Assembly (NCBI GenBank): GCA_029582155.1
Contig: CM055906.1
Coordinates: 10,783,101 to 10,847,100, forward strand
Direction of reading: 5' to 3'
DNA: 64,000 bases
Source of the DNA: Panopea generosa
Taxonomy: Eukaryota; Mollusca; Bivalvia; Adapedonta; Hiatellidae
Shown: piece after piece, positions 1 to 11,939 of the stretch
How the letters are laid out: each line of letters starts with the position of its first letter
Numbering within the stretch: the stretch's first letter is position 1
Notes under the pieces: model-generated
What the model saw: the letters and a program-made list of their open reading frames with translations, nothing else
What the model was told of the DNA's origin: nothing
Database searches by the model: none
Made by a program: the position numbers and the translations under genes

Positions 1-290
1 TGCAACCACTCATTGGATGTGAATGAAACACAGACAAAAATCATTATGTCTGGGTTGCATTTTGCCACAGTTATGGCCTATTTTCGACTTAATTTTTCAG
101 GTTAAAGTTTTTTTATCAGGTAAGATATCTATGCAACCACTCATTTGATATGAATGAAAATTCGCATGTGTGTTCACCATCATCAATGGAACACACAGAG
201 ACAAGAACCATAACTCGGGGTTGCATTTTGGCAAAGTTATGGCCCTTTTGGACGTTATTTTATGTCTGTAGACACCCAGGTTAAACTTTT
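1..290. repeat. Two diverged direct copies of a ~130-bp dispersed repeat
   Basis: TGCAACCACTCATTxGAT and GGGTTGCATTTTG.CA.AGTTATGGCC occur twice about 130 nt apart. The wording resembles common mollusc interspersed repeats, but the family is not assigned. The first copy may start outside the window. Confidence 0.55.
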
Positions 291-984
291 GCGTTTAGTT
301 TTGGTGTTTGCCTCCAATGTTTGCATGAGTGGTGAGTGTTATCCTATCGCCAAGCTTTGTTGTCTTCTGACAACTCTTGTTGAAATTTAAATAAAAGTTT
401 CAATATCATTTTGATCTTTGAAATCCAATTTGAGTTCTAAATGTCGTGTTCAATATTTAAAAATCTATTTTCAATATTTGTATACAGGTACCAGATGACT
501 GGTACATATACAGGTACCAGGTGACTGATACATTTGTTGATTTTGTATTTTTCTCTTTGAATATGAATGCACCAGTCATCTGTTACCCAATAGCAGAAGG
601 CAGAAGGACTAAAATACAGTGCTTTTATCACGTCAATGTCCCTGCAGTTCTGTGAAAGTGAGATAGTTTTACTTCATGCCAAAATTAATTTAAATTATTA
701 CCTCTTACCAGGGAGTATTGGATTGCTTGCATAGTTTCCCATATTCTACTGGGACAATCAGTAACAGCAGCAACATTCATCCCTAGAGGCAAAAAGGCTT
801 TTGGGAAGGCTTTTCTTTTACCAGCAAACTCTCTGCAGGGCAGGATCTTTGCCTGGACTTAGCAAAGAGAAAAGTCAAAGTTACTGCTATGTCCTGGCCT
901 GGGGGTGCAGTGGTTACAACTGACTGGTGTACATATGTGAATTGCATGTTTGAAAAAAATATAAGGACTTTTAAAGGGGAGATT

Positions 985-1231
985 GTTTGCATTCAATCTC
1001 TGTTTCATATCAATCCAGGGGTCTTCATCATGATTTATGTATGACATTGTGTCTCATTATGAGTCATCTCTTACCGCTGATTTAAGTGGGAAAGTATCAG
1101 TTACTTGTGGTGATGGGGAGTGCTAGGGTACTGATTTACTTTTCAGAATCCCAGGGAACAGTGGTTAGTTTAACTGATCATCTGTTAGCCCTTGGTGGTA
1201 TAAATGATGCTAACTATTCATTCAATAACTC
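985..1231 (+). mobile_element. SINE fragment (tRNA-SINE body)
   Basis: From 'tatcaatccagggg' on, this matches the body of the intact SINE at 31962: the ACATTGTGTCTCATTATxAxTCATCTCT stretch, AAGTGGGAAAGT.ATCAGTTACTT, and GATCxTCTGTTAGCCC, ending in a degenerate ATTCATTCAA tail. The tRNA head is decayed. Confidence 0.65.
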
Positions 1232-1235
1232 AATG

Positions 1236-3185
1236 GTTTTTGTCTGCAATTTAACGTAAAAATACAAACAATATAAAGATGTTCCTGTTAGAACTATTGG
1301 ATATATTTCTTAAATAATATTATCCAACATTCATTACATGATCTGTCCTGTTTCTTCCATGCCATAAACCTTTCAATGTATGAATTTTAATCCTACCTCC
1401 CATAAAATTACCTGAATATGTCTGACTGGCTAACTGGTAAGCATAGCTAATCTCTTCTGTGACAACACAAAACAAATTCTAATATTGTACGGACGTTATA
1501 AAATATCCCCCCCACCCCCACCACCACCATCCTCTGTTAACGTTAAAGTTAAATGCAGATTAGAAGGTAATATTGTTGTTATGCATGCTAGTATACGAGA
1601 TTACCTCCATTGTATTTTTGTGAATGTCATTTGATGTCTCTGGTACACAAAATGAGGTTTAACTGCCAGCATTCTCCCACTCTGCAATAGGTTCAGTTTT
1701 GGGATATTTACATTCCATTTAATCGAAACACACATTTCTTTCTCTTTGTCTAATTTGTTTTCATTAAAATGTATACTTTACTTGCCTGGATGAAACCATT
1801 GTACTTATTATGGTATGAGTTGACAGACTCATTTGTTGGTTATTATAATAAATAGATGATTGTCACTTTTAGGTTTTCTTTTATATGTAGTTATATTTTT
1901 GTAATCTCCAATTGGTAATTACTAATTGGTGGTCACTGAATGATTATCAATAAATGGTCATCACTAATTTGTTATCACTTATTGAGATCTTACATAACAA
2001 TATCATGTGTTCATATATTTTCATATGTCTAAAATCAATTATATTCTTTAATATATGGTTTTGTTAATGTGAAAATCACAGTACAGTGTTGTAAGGTACT
2101 TCAATTTTCTGATAATTTAGAAGTTTAGATATAGGTTTGTTACTATAAAGAATAGAGTCTATTTATTATATATCCATGAATATACTGAGAGAGTGAGAGA
2201 GATTTTAGTATGAATTTATTATTATTGTTATTGTTGTTCAAAGACTTTATTGTTTTACATGAAAAATTTCATATCCATTCCAGGTCTTGAAATCCTACGC
2301 TTTAATATTTGTTAATAAGTTTACTTTTTTTCCACGAAGTGTAATACTATTTATTATTTTGATTTTTTTTATTGAATTTTTATATTCATGCTTTATTTGC
2401 AATTATTTTAATTAGACTTACATATTACATTTATTTATCAGTTGGATGCATTTAGATTTTGATCCTGTCTTTTTTCCACAGAAGGGAAAACATGCATTGT
2501 ATCATACATTGACGGATGGAAACTAAATTGCTAGATTTTTTTCTTGTTGCTGACAGAGGTAACCTAAAAAAATGGTAAATGGAGTTTTGTTTGAAAAGGA
2601 ATCTTACATTTATGCTCAACTTGTCAAAATTGATATAATGCTTGACAGAGCCTTCCATGATATAGTGTTGCCAGTTCAATTATAAACAGGCACTCATAAA
2701 AGATCCTCTATATATTGTATGTACATTTTATTTGATATATTTTGTTGAAACATGTGGATTGGTTTGCAGGTTTAGTCTATAAATGTCTTCATTATTCATC
2801 TTATAAAGCACAAGAAGGTGTGCTTCTTAACATTACATTCCAGAGTAAGATGAGACATGTTATAATTATTGCAGAATGTATTTACAACTTTTGAGCATTT
2901 AAATTTTAAACCAAATCAACCAGCACAAACTATATTAAGATGATTGTCTCTCAGAAAATGACAGAAAATTCAAATTTTTATGAATTATCGTATACATGTA
3001 CTTATATATTCAACTTTTGATCACAAAGCCAACACTCTCACTATAAAATTTGAAGAAAAAAGTGCAAATCTTTGTAGTTATTTTTTTTAATGAAAATTTT
3101 AATTTTCTGGTATTTTCTGGTGAGTTTTAGTTGTATATTTTCTATATTTCTATATACAGTCCAAGTCAAAGTTTAAGACTGAATA
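1236..3185. other. AT-rich intergenic DNA, no gene seen
   Basis: No supported coding exon, RNA gene or structured repeat was recognised. It has poly-T runs, a short C-rich tract near 1508-1532, and short open frames without conserved motifs. Confidence 0.5.
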
Positions 3186-3189
3186 ATTT

Positions 3190-3480
3190 GGCTCGAGTCT
3201 GACTAGCTCGGTCTGTAACATGTCTAACTGTCAATCAAGGAATCTTTAGTTTGAAGCCTCGCCTGGCCACATTCTCTGTAATAGTTGACCATGAACTTCA
3301 TTCTACGGCCTTGAATCTCTGAATATGTGGGGAAGTAGTCAGTGACTTGCAAAGATAGGGTGTGTCTAGAGCTTGGTAACCACCAGGTTGATCCCAGGAA
3401 CAATAATAAGGTTTGCTGGCTGCATTGCATAATTGAAAAACTGTTAAAAATGGTACAAAACCTCATAAAACATAGAAATA
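3190..3480 (+). mobile_element. Old tRNA-derived SINE with V-type tail
   Basis: A tRNA-like head (GACTAGCTCGGTCTGTAAC, then a diverged B box TTTGAAGCC and CCTGGCC) is followed by a body, then GCATAATTGAAAAACTGTTA. That tail resembles ATATGACTGAAAAATTGTTG at 33738, the V-type 3' domain. The copy is strongly diverged. An antisense open frame of 136 codons lies in it and is not a gene. Confidence 0.5.
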
Positions 3481-3800
3481 AATGAGCTTGGCTTGTAAAG
3501 TGTCCATTTAGAGACAAACATTCTGTTGTTTTTGATACATCTGATGCAGAAGATACAGTAGAACTATTTTTGTCATCTTCATTTCTCTTTCCCACATTGA
3601 AAAATAACGAATTGTTTAAATACAATCCATCCATTCATTCATTGTTGATTGGTGTATTTATTCTTTCATATCTTTATTCATTCATTCCATATTTGTCTAA
3701 AAACACTCATGACCATGTGCTCTGGAAAATCTTTTGAATATTAAAGTTTTTAGCTTTACTGATCTACGCATAATTTTATTTAAAAAATGAATCATAAATA

Positions 3801-5581
3801 AACGAGGGTTTTTCGAAAAGTTTGTGGACTTTTTTAATAGAGAGAATAAAAATAAAACAATTATACATCTTGTGAAAGTGTATTCAGTTCTTCTTAAATA
3901 CAGAAAACTTCAGTTTGATACATTAAACAGTTAAAATTTGGCATTAAACCATCTACAGTCAGTAACGGCTACCCGGATCACGACAAAGATCATAACGACG
4001 TCATGTACAATGCTGCTCCTTTTCTTTACAAAGGAAACCTCTCTCATTCGTTTTTTGAGGTATTCCCCATTTATCTGTATGCATTTTGTATGACTTGTTA
4101 CCCATTTGTTAAATGTATCTGCATACCAATACTGGTCAAATGAGGAGACAATATGCTGGGTTTCTACCTTAAGTTTATCTATGGATTCAAACTTTCTATC
4201 TCTAAGGTTCTTTTTAATCTCGGGGAATAATCTAAAGTGCATTGGAGCTAGATGTGGGCTATATAGTGGATGATTTAGCAATTCAAACCTAAGTAGGTCA
4301 ATTTCTAGAAGAGTAAATCTTGCCTTGTGTGATGGGGTAAGTCTTAATGAAAGATAACACGATCTAAAGACAGTCCCAATTCTTAGCGCCTGAACTCAGA
4401 ACCTGTAAAAATAATAATTTTGAAAATATTTATTTTATTTAATTTATCCTATGTTTTTATAATTTTTTTTAATATTGTTTCTTTATATCTATTTTAATTG
4501 AATCACATACTATTTTTGTTAATAACGTTATTTTCCTTTTGAAGTATTACCTTTGAATAGTAATCTGCATTTACAGTCTGGCCATATGGTATCTGGTATT
4601 GAAGGATAATCCCTGTCCTATCCATATAAAACACAAACATGTGTTTTTTCCGCCAGATTTGTTGACCTTGAATGTTGGTGGTGGTGTTCCCAGTGTTTTC
4701 CATATGGATGATTGTGCTTTTGTCTCCGGATCAAAAGGTCAAAACCAGGTTTTGTCCGTTGTAATTATCCGATCTAGAAAGCTCTCGCCTTTAAGACTCC
4801 TACCATTCAATAAACTAACGAGAAGCGATGACTCATTTTTCCAGTTCATCCGATTTGAGTAGCCCCGTGACCCAGTGAGCGTTCGCTTTGTTCATATTCA
4901 AATCTTCTTTTAAAATCCTGTGTATCGTTAAGACAGAAACATCAAACACTTTCGAAAGATCTCTTACAGTTAATCACCTGTCTTGATAGATAGCATGTCT
5001 AACCTTTTGTGGTAGCGAATCTCTGACTGATCATGATATACCACATCTAGATTCATCTTCAATAGAATCCTGTCCATTCCGAAATAGATCATGCCATTTT
5101 AACATTAACAAACAACTACATTTATGTTTCATTCCTGTGTCAATCATTTTTATTGTCTAGGTAGGTGTTTTATTTAATCCAACACAAAACTTAATGACCG
5201 CTCTTGTTTCGACATTGCCAGTTGACGTCATTTTCAATAGCAACACTTCAAAACTTTCTGTTGTAACTTCGCAGTGGAAATTGTTTTTCAGTTTAAACTT
5301 ATTGGAAATGACGTCATGATGTTGGTAATGTGGCAGAAGGAATCGCGCAAAATATAAATAAAATTAAGTTTATATAATTGTTTTTAAACAACTACTTTGG
5401 GTAGGGATGCGTGCATTGCCTTGGAAATAAATGCTGCATATGTGGAGAGTGAAATTATCATTCTTATTTCATTTTTATATCTGATATATATTATTGTACA
5501 GATAAAACAGAACACTACCCAATTATAAACTATTGTACGAAAACTACAGCGGAAGTCCACAAACTTATCGAACAACCCTCA
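3801..5581 (-). mobile_element. Degenerate mariner-family DNA transposon
   Basis: The ends are inverted repeats: GAGGGTTTTTCGAAAAGTTT on the left and, reverse-complemented, GAGGGTTGTTCGATAAGTTT on the right; both continue GTGGACT. TA dinucleotides flank the ends (3799-3800 and 5582-5583). The inside encodes a broken mariner transposase on the minus strand. At 1.78 kb it is longer than the usual 1.3 kb, so it has probably gained sequence. Confidence 0.9.
3935..5060 (-). pseudogene. Broken mariner transposase
   Basis: Read from high to low coordinate. First is an HTH segment (KVFDVSVLTIHRILKEDLNM, about 4890-4960). Next is the first catalytic region (RIITTDKTWF, near 4745-4775), then the second (FYMDRTGIILQYQIPYGQTV, near 4570-4640, then NADYYSKVI). 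Last is the third region (SPHLAPMHF, near 4235-4265), followed by a C-terminal LFPEIKKNLRDRKFESIDKL. Several stops and frame changes separate the parts. Family members usually have Asp in YSPDLAPxD; here both Asp positions are His, so the catalytic triad is lost. Clearly inactive. Confidence 0.85.
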
Positions 5582-5619
5582 TAAAGTGTTAAATTCATAC
5601 TTCAGTCATTGTCTCAGTT

Positions 5620-5910
5620 GCCAGGCCAAATAAACTCAGTCAGTAACCCGTCTGATTGTCAATCCAAGAGTCGCATTTCAAATCCCTGTCTGGCCTCAGT
5701 CTCCTTGATGAATTGTATAGAACATTGTGTTTCATTATCATTCCTCTCTCCCCTCTAATTAAAGTGGGAAATTATCAGTTACTCGAGGAGATTGGGTGTG
5801 CTTAAGGACTGGTTAAACTTCCAGGATCCCGAGAAAGAGTAGTTAAGTTAGCTGATCTTTTATTTGTCCTTGATGGCATAGAAATGACTCTAATCAATCA
5901 ATCAATCAAT
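5620..5910 (+). mobile_element. tRNA-derived SINE
   Basis: The head GCCAGGCCAAATAAACTCAG and the diverged B box TTTCAAATCC are followed by the same body as the SINE at 31962: GTTTCATTATCATTCCTCTC, AAGTGGGAAATTATCAGTTA, GATGGCATAGAAATGAC. The 3' end is an (AATC)n tail. It is intermediate in age, with many substitutions. Confidence 0.75.
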
Positions 5911-5919
5911 GTTTTCAGT

Positions 5920-6790
5920 CATTAAAAGGTGCAATTATGATTTATATAAAGCTTTGTGTGAATTAATTGTAAGTTACATAAAAAATCTACGTACAGAAGA
6001 CCTGACGAAACATTCAGTCTAGAGACCCCTTTTGTCCTTTCAGATAATTTTTGTGGTAAGTGGCTAGTAGCAAATGATTATTTTCTGCATTGGGTTAATT
6101 TACGAGTGTTTAGAGCAACTGACATACAATTTAAAATTATTACACAAACTGTCTTCCATTGGCTGCAGAAAGTTGGCAGAAAGTTTTGTTGCACTATACA
6201 TTATATCAACATGCACTTTCAAAGTAGTTAAATTGAAAATTAGGTGTTTATTTTTTAGAAATTAATTTAAATTATAGTTTTGTACACCAAGCATTTAATG
6301 CATGTCATTTAGATCGAATCATTTTGATGTATGTGTACGTGCAATAGTTTTTATAGTAAAATACTAGTAACAATGGAGTCAAATCAAAGAAACTGGCCTA
6401 ATTTTGATATTACTGGTATTAATTAATTAGTACCGGTGGTTGGTGTATAAGTTTATTGAGCAGCAGTGATATCACTGGTTCAAGGCTAAAATTAATACTA
6501 GATTTATATAGTTTCATACTAATATTTTATTTCAATATTTCTTGGATTTGATGCAAAATCTAGACATAAATCAAGTAAAGAAACAACAGTGTACACTGAC
6601 ACTAAAGGGACACAAGATAATGATGGAATAAATATTACTCCTGTAAATGCATGTTTGCACCCATGAACCATGTTGAATATTAATATCCAAATTTTGCTAT
6701 CTGGAACTTGTTATTGGTGTTGCAATAGTTTCGAAAATTTGAGCCAATAACTTATAACACAAGATAATATTTGCATGTGTGTCTTTTTTT
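5920..6790. other. Intergenic AT-rich DNA, no gene seen
   Basis: The one open frame of note here (63 codons at 6074) has no recognisable motif, and the region has no splice-consistent exon that I could join to anything. Confidence 0.45.
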
Positions 6791-6837
6791 CAGGAAAGGT
6801 ATACCAATTAAAACTGATGTATCAAAATTTATTTTAC

Positions 6838-7250
6838 CTATTTTGTTATAGATAGGAAAACTTTCATCTGTTTGCCAAAGTTATACCCCTTCTCAAATTT
6901 ATTTTACAGTTTTTGTTATAGATAGAAAGACTTTAAACTGTTAACCAGAATTATGCCCCTTTTCAAAATATATTTTTCCCTTTTGGTTAGAAATAAGAAT
7001 ACTTTCAACTGTTTTACCAGAGTTATGCCCCTTTTCAAAATATAGTTTACCTTTTTGTTAGAAATAAGAATATTTCAACTGTTTACCAGAGTTATGCCCC
7101 TTTTCAAAATATATTTTACCCTTTTTGTTTTAGATAGGAAAACTTCCAACTGTTTACCAGAGTTTTGTCCCTTTTCAAAATATATTTTACCCTTTTTGTT
7201 ATAGATAGGAAGACTTTCAACTGTTTGCCAGAGTTATGACCCTTTTCAAA
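6838..7250. repeat. Tandem repeat, ~72-bp unit, about 6 copies
   Basis: Each unit carries TTTTGTTATAGATAGGAA, ACTTTCAACTGTTTACCAGA and GTTATGCCCCTTTTCAAA. Units differ by substitutions and small indels, so the array is not freshly amplified. Confidence 0.85.
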
Positions 7251-7293
7251 TAAAAAGGAAATAAATGAGTGCATGCATGTATAAACCGGGATA

Positions 7294-7467
7294 CAGTCAA
7301 GTCTGTATTAAGCAGCCAGTCAAGGGAAGGAGTGAAAATGGCCTTTTAAGACAGGTAGTTGTTTAGTAGAGGCAAATTTGCTGTGAATGCATAGAAGTAG
7401 GAAATAGCAAATGTGGCTGCTTAAGGCAAGTGCTCAATAGAGGTGACTACCTGCACAGGTTTGACTG
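7294..7467. mobile_element. MITE with CAGTC termini, copy 1
   Basis: The left end CAGTCAAGTCTGTATTAAGC is matched in inverted form by the right end ACAGGTTTGACTG. The 174-bp body (AATGGCCTTTTAAGACAGGT, CAAATGTGGCTGCTTAAGGC) recurs at 30284. TA precedes the left end; the right flank is decayed. The size and ends suggest a pogo/Tigger-type non-autonomous element. Confidence 0.6.
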
Positions 7468-7469
7468 AA

Positions 7470-8150
7470 AATTGATTTCATATAATTATGCATTATATTG
7501 ATGTATTATTTTCAGAGTTTTGAATGAATAAAAACTCATCAAAATTACCTAGTGTCCCTTTAAGTTGTCAGTTTTTTCCTTTGTTATGATGTAGTTAAGA
7601 GTACTAACTTATTAAATTATTGTAATTTTATTCTGAAAAATTTAAAAGTAAAGATGTACTTGTCAATATCTGAAATTATAACATTTGTTCAGTTTTTATT
7701 TCACATCCCAGAAATACATAAACATGAAATGGTTATCAATTATTGTTACTTTTAGATCGAAATGTGGGCAAAGCATGACCAAAATTGAAGGTTTCTCTTT
7801 AAAACAAATTTGATAATTAAATGTAAACTTTGGTGATTTTGAGCTATTTCTATTTAAAAAAATGTTGCACAATACAGCTCATTAAAAATCTGCACACCTT
7901 TAGTTTTTAAGTTTTTAAACTTTATATTTTCCAACTTTATTCATGGAAGTAAGGGAGTATTTCATGCTACGTCCCTGGCTGTGAAGACTAGTAGAGCTTA
8001 AGGGAAGCCGACTATGCCTTTTTCATTTGCAGAACTTTCTAATACCCAGTATCCAAATATACCCAAACTATGCATTCATGTATCTCGTAATGAAGAAATT
8101 ATTGAAAATGGCCATTCACTAAAAATTAAGATCTTTTTTTATGGGGTTTA
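7470..8150. other. Intergenic DNA, nothing recognised
   Basis: AT-rich, with no supported exon, repeat array or RNA. Confidence 0.4.
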
Positions 8151-8358
8151 ACATTATTTTCACACATGATAGGTTATGCATGGCATATCCAGTTTTATTG
8201 GTTAGAATGAATCTAAGTAGAACCACTGTCCTTCCACAAGTAATTAACAAACTTTTGCACAAAGTTTTGGACATGCTGGGCTGGAATCCATGACCTCAGC
8301 GGTTAGAGGTCAGATGCTATAAAACAATGGCACCATAGTCCACTCGGCCATGCAGGAA
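8140..8358 (-). mobile_element. tRNA-derived SINE, minus strand (copy A of a second family)
   Basis: On the minus strand the head reads GCATGGCCGAGTGGACTATG, a Leu/Ser-type A box. A diverged B box follows, then a body with AGTGGTTCTACTTAG and CAATAAAACTGGATATGCC. Relatives of the body lie at 37735-37895 and, in part, 39060-39185. Confidence 0.55.
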
Positions 8359-8994
8359 CCTTCTAAACGTACACTCAATATAACCACATCTTGAATTTTT
8401 TACGTGGACAAAAACACAAATTTGGAAGGTGCTTACCAGTAGATCATGTATGTTAAGTCAATGAAAACAGATAATGTCACTTGAAATTTCATTCTACTTT
8501 TAAAAAATGGTCAGAATGGGTTATGGAAGATGATAAAAGCACAAGTTTAAAACAGAACCACCTGAACAACATTTAACCAATTCTCAGTCAAATCTGTTTG
8601 AAAGAGGCTGTTATTTAAAGAGATCAATGGATAGCTGGCTACAGCAAATAGTGGAAGTTTGTTCAGTTGGCAGTGGTTAAAAGTCAAATTATGTTTTCAC
8701 ATAATAAGGCTCATGTCCATTTTTCTGACAATGTTTTTGTATCTGGAATAAAACCCAGGTGTGAATGGTTCTTCATTTATCAAAAATGTTCAACTGGAAT
8801 AAATCCCAACAATATAAGGGGAGACACCCAAGTCACAGCGAAGGTCCACTCAAGTTCAAATGATGTCCAGACAGTAACTCTACAATGGATGATCCTATTT
8901 CAAATTGGTTGACTAAATTATGCAACTTATAACTGTCTCTATGAATGTAACACACAGCTGTGATCAACCAAGGAAGTAAACAGTAAGTGATCTT

Positions 8995-9175
8995 GAGACG
9001 GCACCTGGGAACACAGATGACCCTGCCAAGACTTCAAGACCTCAGCAGGGTCAGGAAAGAGACACCACCAGTCCACAGTGGACCATCTGTCTTTCAATCC
9101 TTCAGCAGGGTCAAGTAAGAGACCCCCAGTCCACAGTAGACCATCCGCCTTTTTAATCCTTCTGCAGTGAACATA
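8995..9175. repeat. Tandem repeat, ~60-bp unit, 2-3 copies
   Basis: CTTCAGCAGGGTCA and CCACCAGTCCACAGTGGACC recur about 60 nt apart. The antisense open frame of 87 codons here only reflects the repeat. Confidence 0.6.
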
Positions 9176-9440
9176 ACATCCTCCATTTTCGAGTACTTTC
9201 AATAATCATTTGCTCTTTTGATAAAGGTGTCAAGGCAACATATTCTGATCTCTCGGCATCTGCTGCTCATCTGTCCATCATTAAAATTAGTTTGGTTGTA
9301 TTCACTCTAACACCTGCATTTTTCATTGGATCTTCACAAATACAATTTATATATAACTATATCTCGGACAAGTTCTTGAACTGGCTAACCCTTTACTCCA
9401 TAGATACGCATTTTCCCGCACCAATCACAGAAGACCTTTG

Positions 9441-9505
9441 AAAACAGTGCAGGAAGAGTTCAGATTGCTCGTAACGAGCAATCTGAACACTTCCTGCACT
9501 GTTTT
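9441..9505. repeat. 65-nt near-perfect palindrome
   Basis: The left arm 9441-9471 begins AAAACAGTGCAGGAAG and ends AGATTGCTCG. The right arm 9475-9505 is its reverse complement with one mismatch in 31. The loop is TAA. Such a hairpin has too small a loop for a normal pre-miRNA. Confidence 0.9.
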
Positions 9506-9559
9506 TTCCACTCTGTCAGTTAATATAAACATAATTCACCCAATAATTCAAAAGCCTTC

Positions 9560-9915
9560 TATGTTAGATGTCCAAAGGCGTCTATATTAAAGGTGTCCAC
9601 AGGGTTATATTAGAGGTGTCCAAAGGTGTCTATATTAGAGGTGTCCAAAGGCTTCTATATTAGAGGTGTCCAAAGGCTTCTATATTAGAGGTGTCCAAAG
9701 GTGTCTATGTTAGAGGTGTCCAAAGGCTTCTATATTAGAGGTGTCCAAAGGCGTCTATATTAGAGGTGTCCAAAGGCGTCTGTATTAGAGGTGTCCAAAG
9801 GCTTCTATATTAGAGGTGTCCAAAGGTGTCTATATAAGAGGTGTCCAAAGGCTTTTGTATTAGAGGTGTCCAAAAGTGTCTATATTAGAGATGTCCAAAG
9901 GCTTCTATATGAAGT
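9560..9915. repeat. Minisatellite, 25-bp unit, about 14 copies
   Basis: The unit is GTGTCCAAAGGCTTCTATAT plus TAGAG. The variable positions are mainly TTC/GTC/GTG after AAAGG. The flanks CTAACCCTTTACTCCATAG (9385) and TGAAGTAATGGGCTAAC (9911) are rough inverted copies of each other. Confidence 0.9.
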
Positions 9916-10284
9916 AATGGGCTAACTAGGATGATACATATGTTGGGAGTTATGACCTTTGAACTGTCAAATATTGCCCAAATCAACCTTGACTGCATTC
10001 ATATTTTTTTTTTATTTCACTTAACTTACACATTAGTTATATATATATATAACTATAATATCTCAGATGAATACGTGAACTGACTAAAATCAGATAATTT
10101 GTGTCAGAGTTATGACCAACAACTCATTTGAAATTGTTGTATTTGACCATAGGAGTTTTAATCTGATTTTCATGAAACTGTTACAGTAGTTACCTAAAAC
10201 CACAAGATCCAGATAGCATTACGAAAAATGTCCAAGTTGTGTCCCTTGAATAGTCAAGAATTGTTTAATTATGTAGTCTCTTAT

Positions 10285-10520
10285 GCCACAGGTGACCAAT
10301 TGACCTGACGTGGGTTGTCAATCAAACAAGTTGATTATCCATTCAATGGTCAATAGGTTCCAGATCTGCCATTTTCATAAACAACAAATTGTTCTCTAAA
10401 TAAACACTTCATTGTATTACATTTTATTTACTTGGACAAACAACGCCACCTAGCCTGTGGGTGGAGCGATAGTTACTCTCACATTGGGTCAATTAAAGGC
10501 CAGTGTGACACTCTTGTATT
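10285..10520 (+). repeat. Dispersed repeat, copy 1
   Basis: It contains GTCAATCAAACAAGTTGATT, ACTTGGACAAACAACGCCAC and GGGTCAA. The reverse complement of 19635-19850 carries the same series in the same order (for example ACTTGGACAAACAATGCCAC). Family unassigned; probably a short non-autonomous element. Confidence 0.6.
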
Positions 10521-10529
10521 CTGAATGGA

Positions 10530-11585
10530 CTTAAATGCAATTTAATACATTACGGATTATACATGAAAATCAGTGGATAAAGACCTCCAAATCATGAAGT
10601 CATGTTGGTTCTGCCTAGATTCATACCAGAACCAACGTCCTTCAACAATTAACTGGATCAATCTCGGATTGCTCTTGCAACCTCAAAGGTGAGATGCAAG
10701 TTTAACAATGAAAACATGACACAGTTTCATATTCTGTAGTGTTTTTATTATCATAAATAGTTATAATGGCATGATAATATGATGATAGTTACAATGTACT
10801 GGTATAACCATGTATACAAAAAAATGCTGGCTAGTCACTATAAACTGTTGTAGTTGTCTTTTCCCTGATTCACATAATTCCCACAAATGCTCAGTGAGTG
10901 AGTGTAAAACAATGTTTCCTTAAAATGGATGGATGGAAAAGATTGACATACACAAAATTCAATTATCTTCTGGGTCTAAGGTCATAAAACTCTGAGTTAG
11001 TGCTCAACCAAGTTTATTTAAAATTTAGCCAATTAAATCCTTGCTTTCTTTTTAACATGGAATTTGATTTTTTTTTTTTAGTGTAACTCAAATGTTCATG
11101 CTCATTTGAGTTTATTTAAAGGTTTGCTTTACCTGCAAAATGGAAATGATTAGTTGGTTTGAGCAGAATTCAGTTGAATATGAATTCAGAATTTTTTATA
11201 ACCTCAGGACCAGACATGGTATTTAACTCTTAAACTTGCTGAAATAACTCTTTCAGTTCTCTTTATAACCATTTTATTATCATACAGAATCAATGATATG
11301 TACAAGAGTTTACTAATGGAGCACCAAGCAATACAAACCCACAACATTGCAAGTGAAAATGATATTGTTGGTGTAAACTGCTAGCAAAGAGTCGATGACT
11401 ATAAGCCCAACATTTTACCATGACAATAAAATGCAACAAAAACGTTGTGTTACAATGATGTTGCCCACAATAACTTAAGTTTTAAAAATATGAAAGATTC
11501 ATTGTTACCTTTCAACCACTAAAAGAATCTTTTATTCAACAAATTTAATTCTACCCAGTATGTATCGATTCTGGAAATACCGGTT
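10530..11585. other. Intergenic AT-rich DNA, no gene seen
   Basis: No supported exon or repeat array. Confidence 0.4.
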
Positions 11586-11609
11586 ATTTTTTTATTTCTA
11601 TTGATAAGT

Positions 11610-11935
11610 TAAGGAAATATCACAAGAGACCCAAGAGGACCTACATTGCTCTACTGGCAACAGATGCTACATGCAAAATATCTAAGGTCTAGGCCTTATA
11701 AACTTTCAGAGAAAATGTTTTTTAAAAATGTGCTTATAAGCTCACACTGGTTCAAGAACTCGTCGAAGAACTTGTGGTTATATAACTGCTGTGCAAGTTT
11801 GGTTAAGATTCAATGAAAAATGAAGGTGCTATCATGTCTACAAGAAAAATGTTAACAGAAGGACATATGATGACGGACAATTTACCATGACACAAACCCT
11901 GCTGGTCTTTGGCCAGTAGAGCTAAAATGGAATCA
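11610..11935 (+). repeat. Unclassified mollusc-type interspersed repeat
   Basis: The text pattern 'atatcacaagagacc', 'gaagaacttgtggttatata', 'aagtttggttaagattcaat', 'gacggacaatttaccatgac' and 'tggtctttggccagtagag' resembles abundant mollusc repeats. This is from memory; no second copy was found in the window. Confidence 0.35.
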
Positions 11936-11939
11936 CCAA

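Noticed and set aside
3224-3634. Minus-strand 136-codon open frame
   Set aside because: It runs antisense across a decayed SINE and has no known motif.
9441-9505. Possible microRNA precursor
   Set aside because: The loop is only three bases and the arms are nearly perfectly paired, unlike animal pre-miRNAs. More likely an element palindrome.
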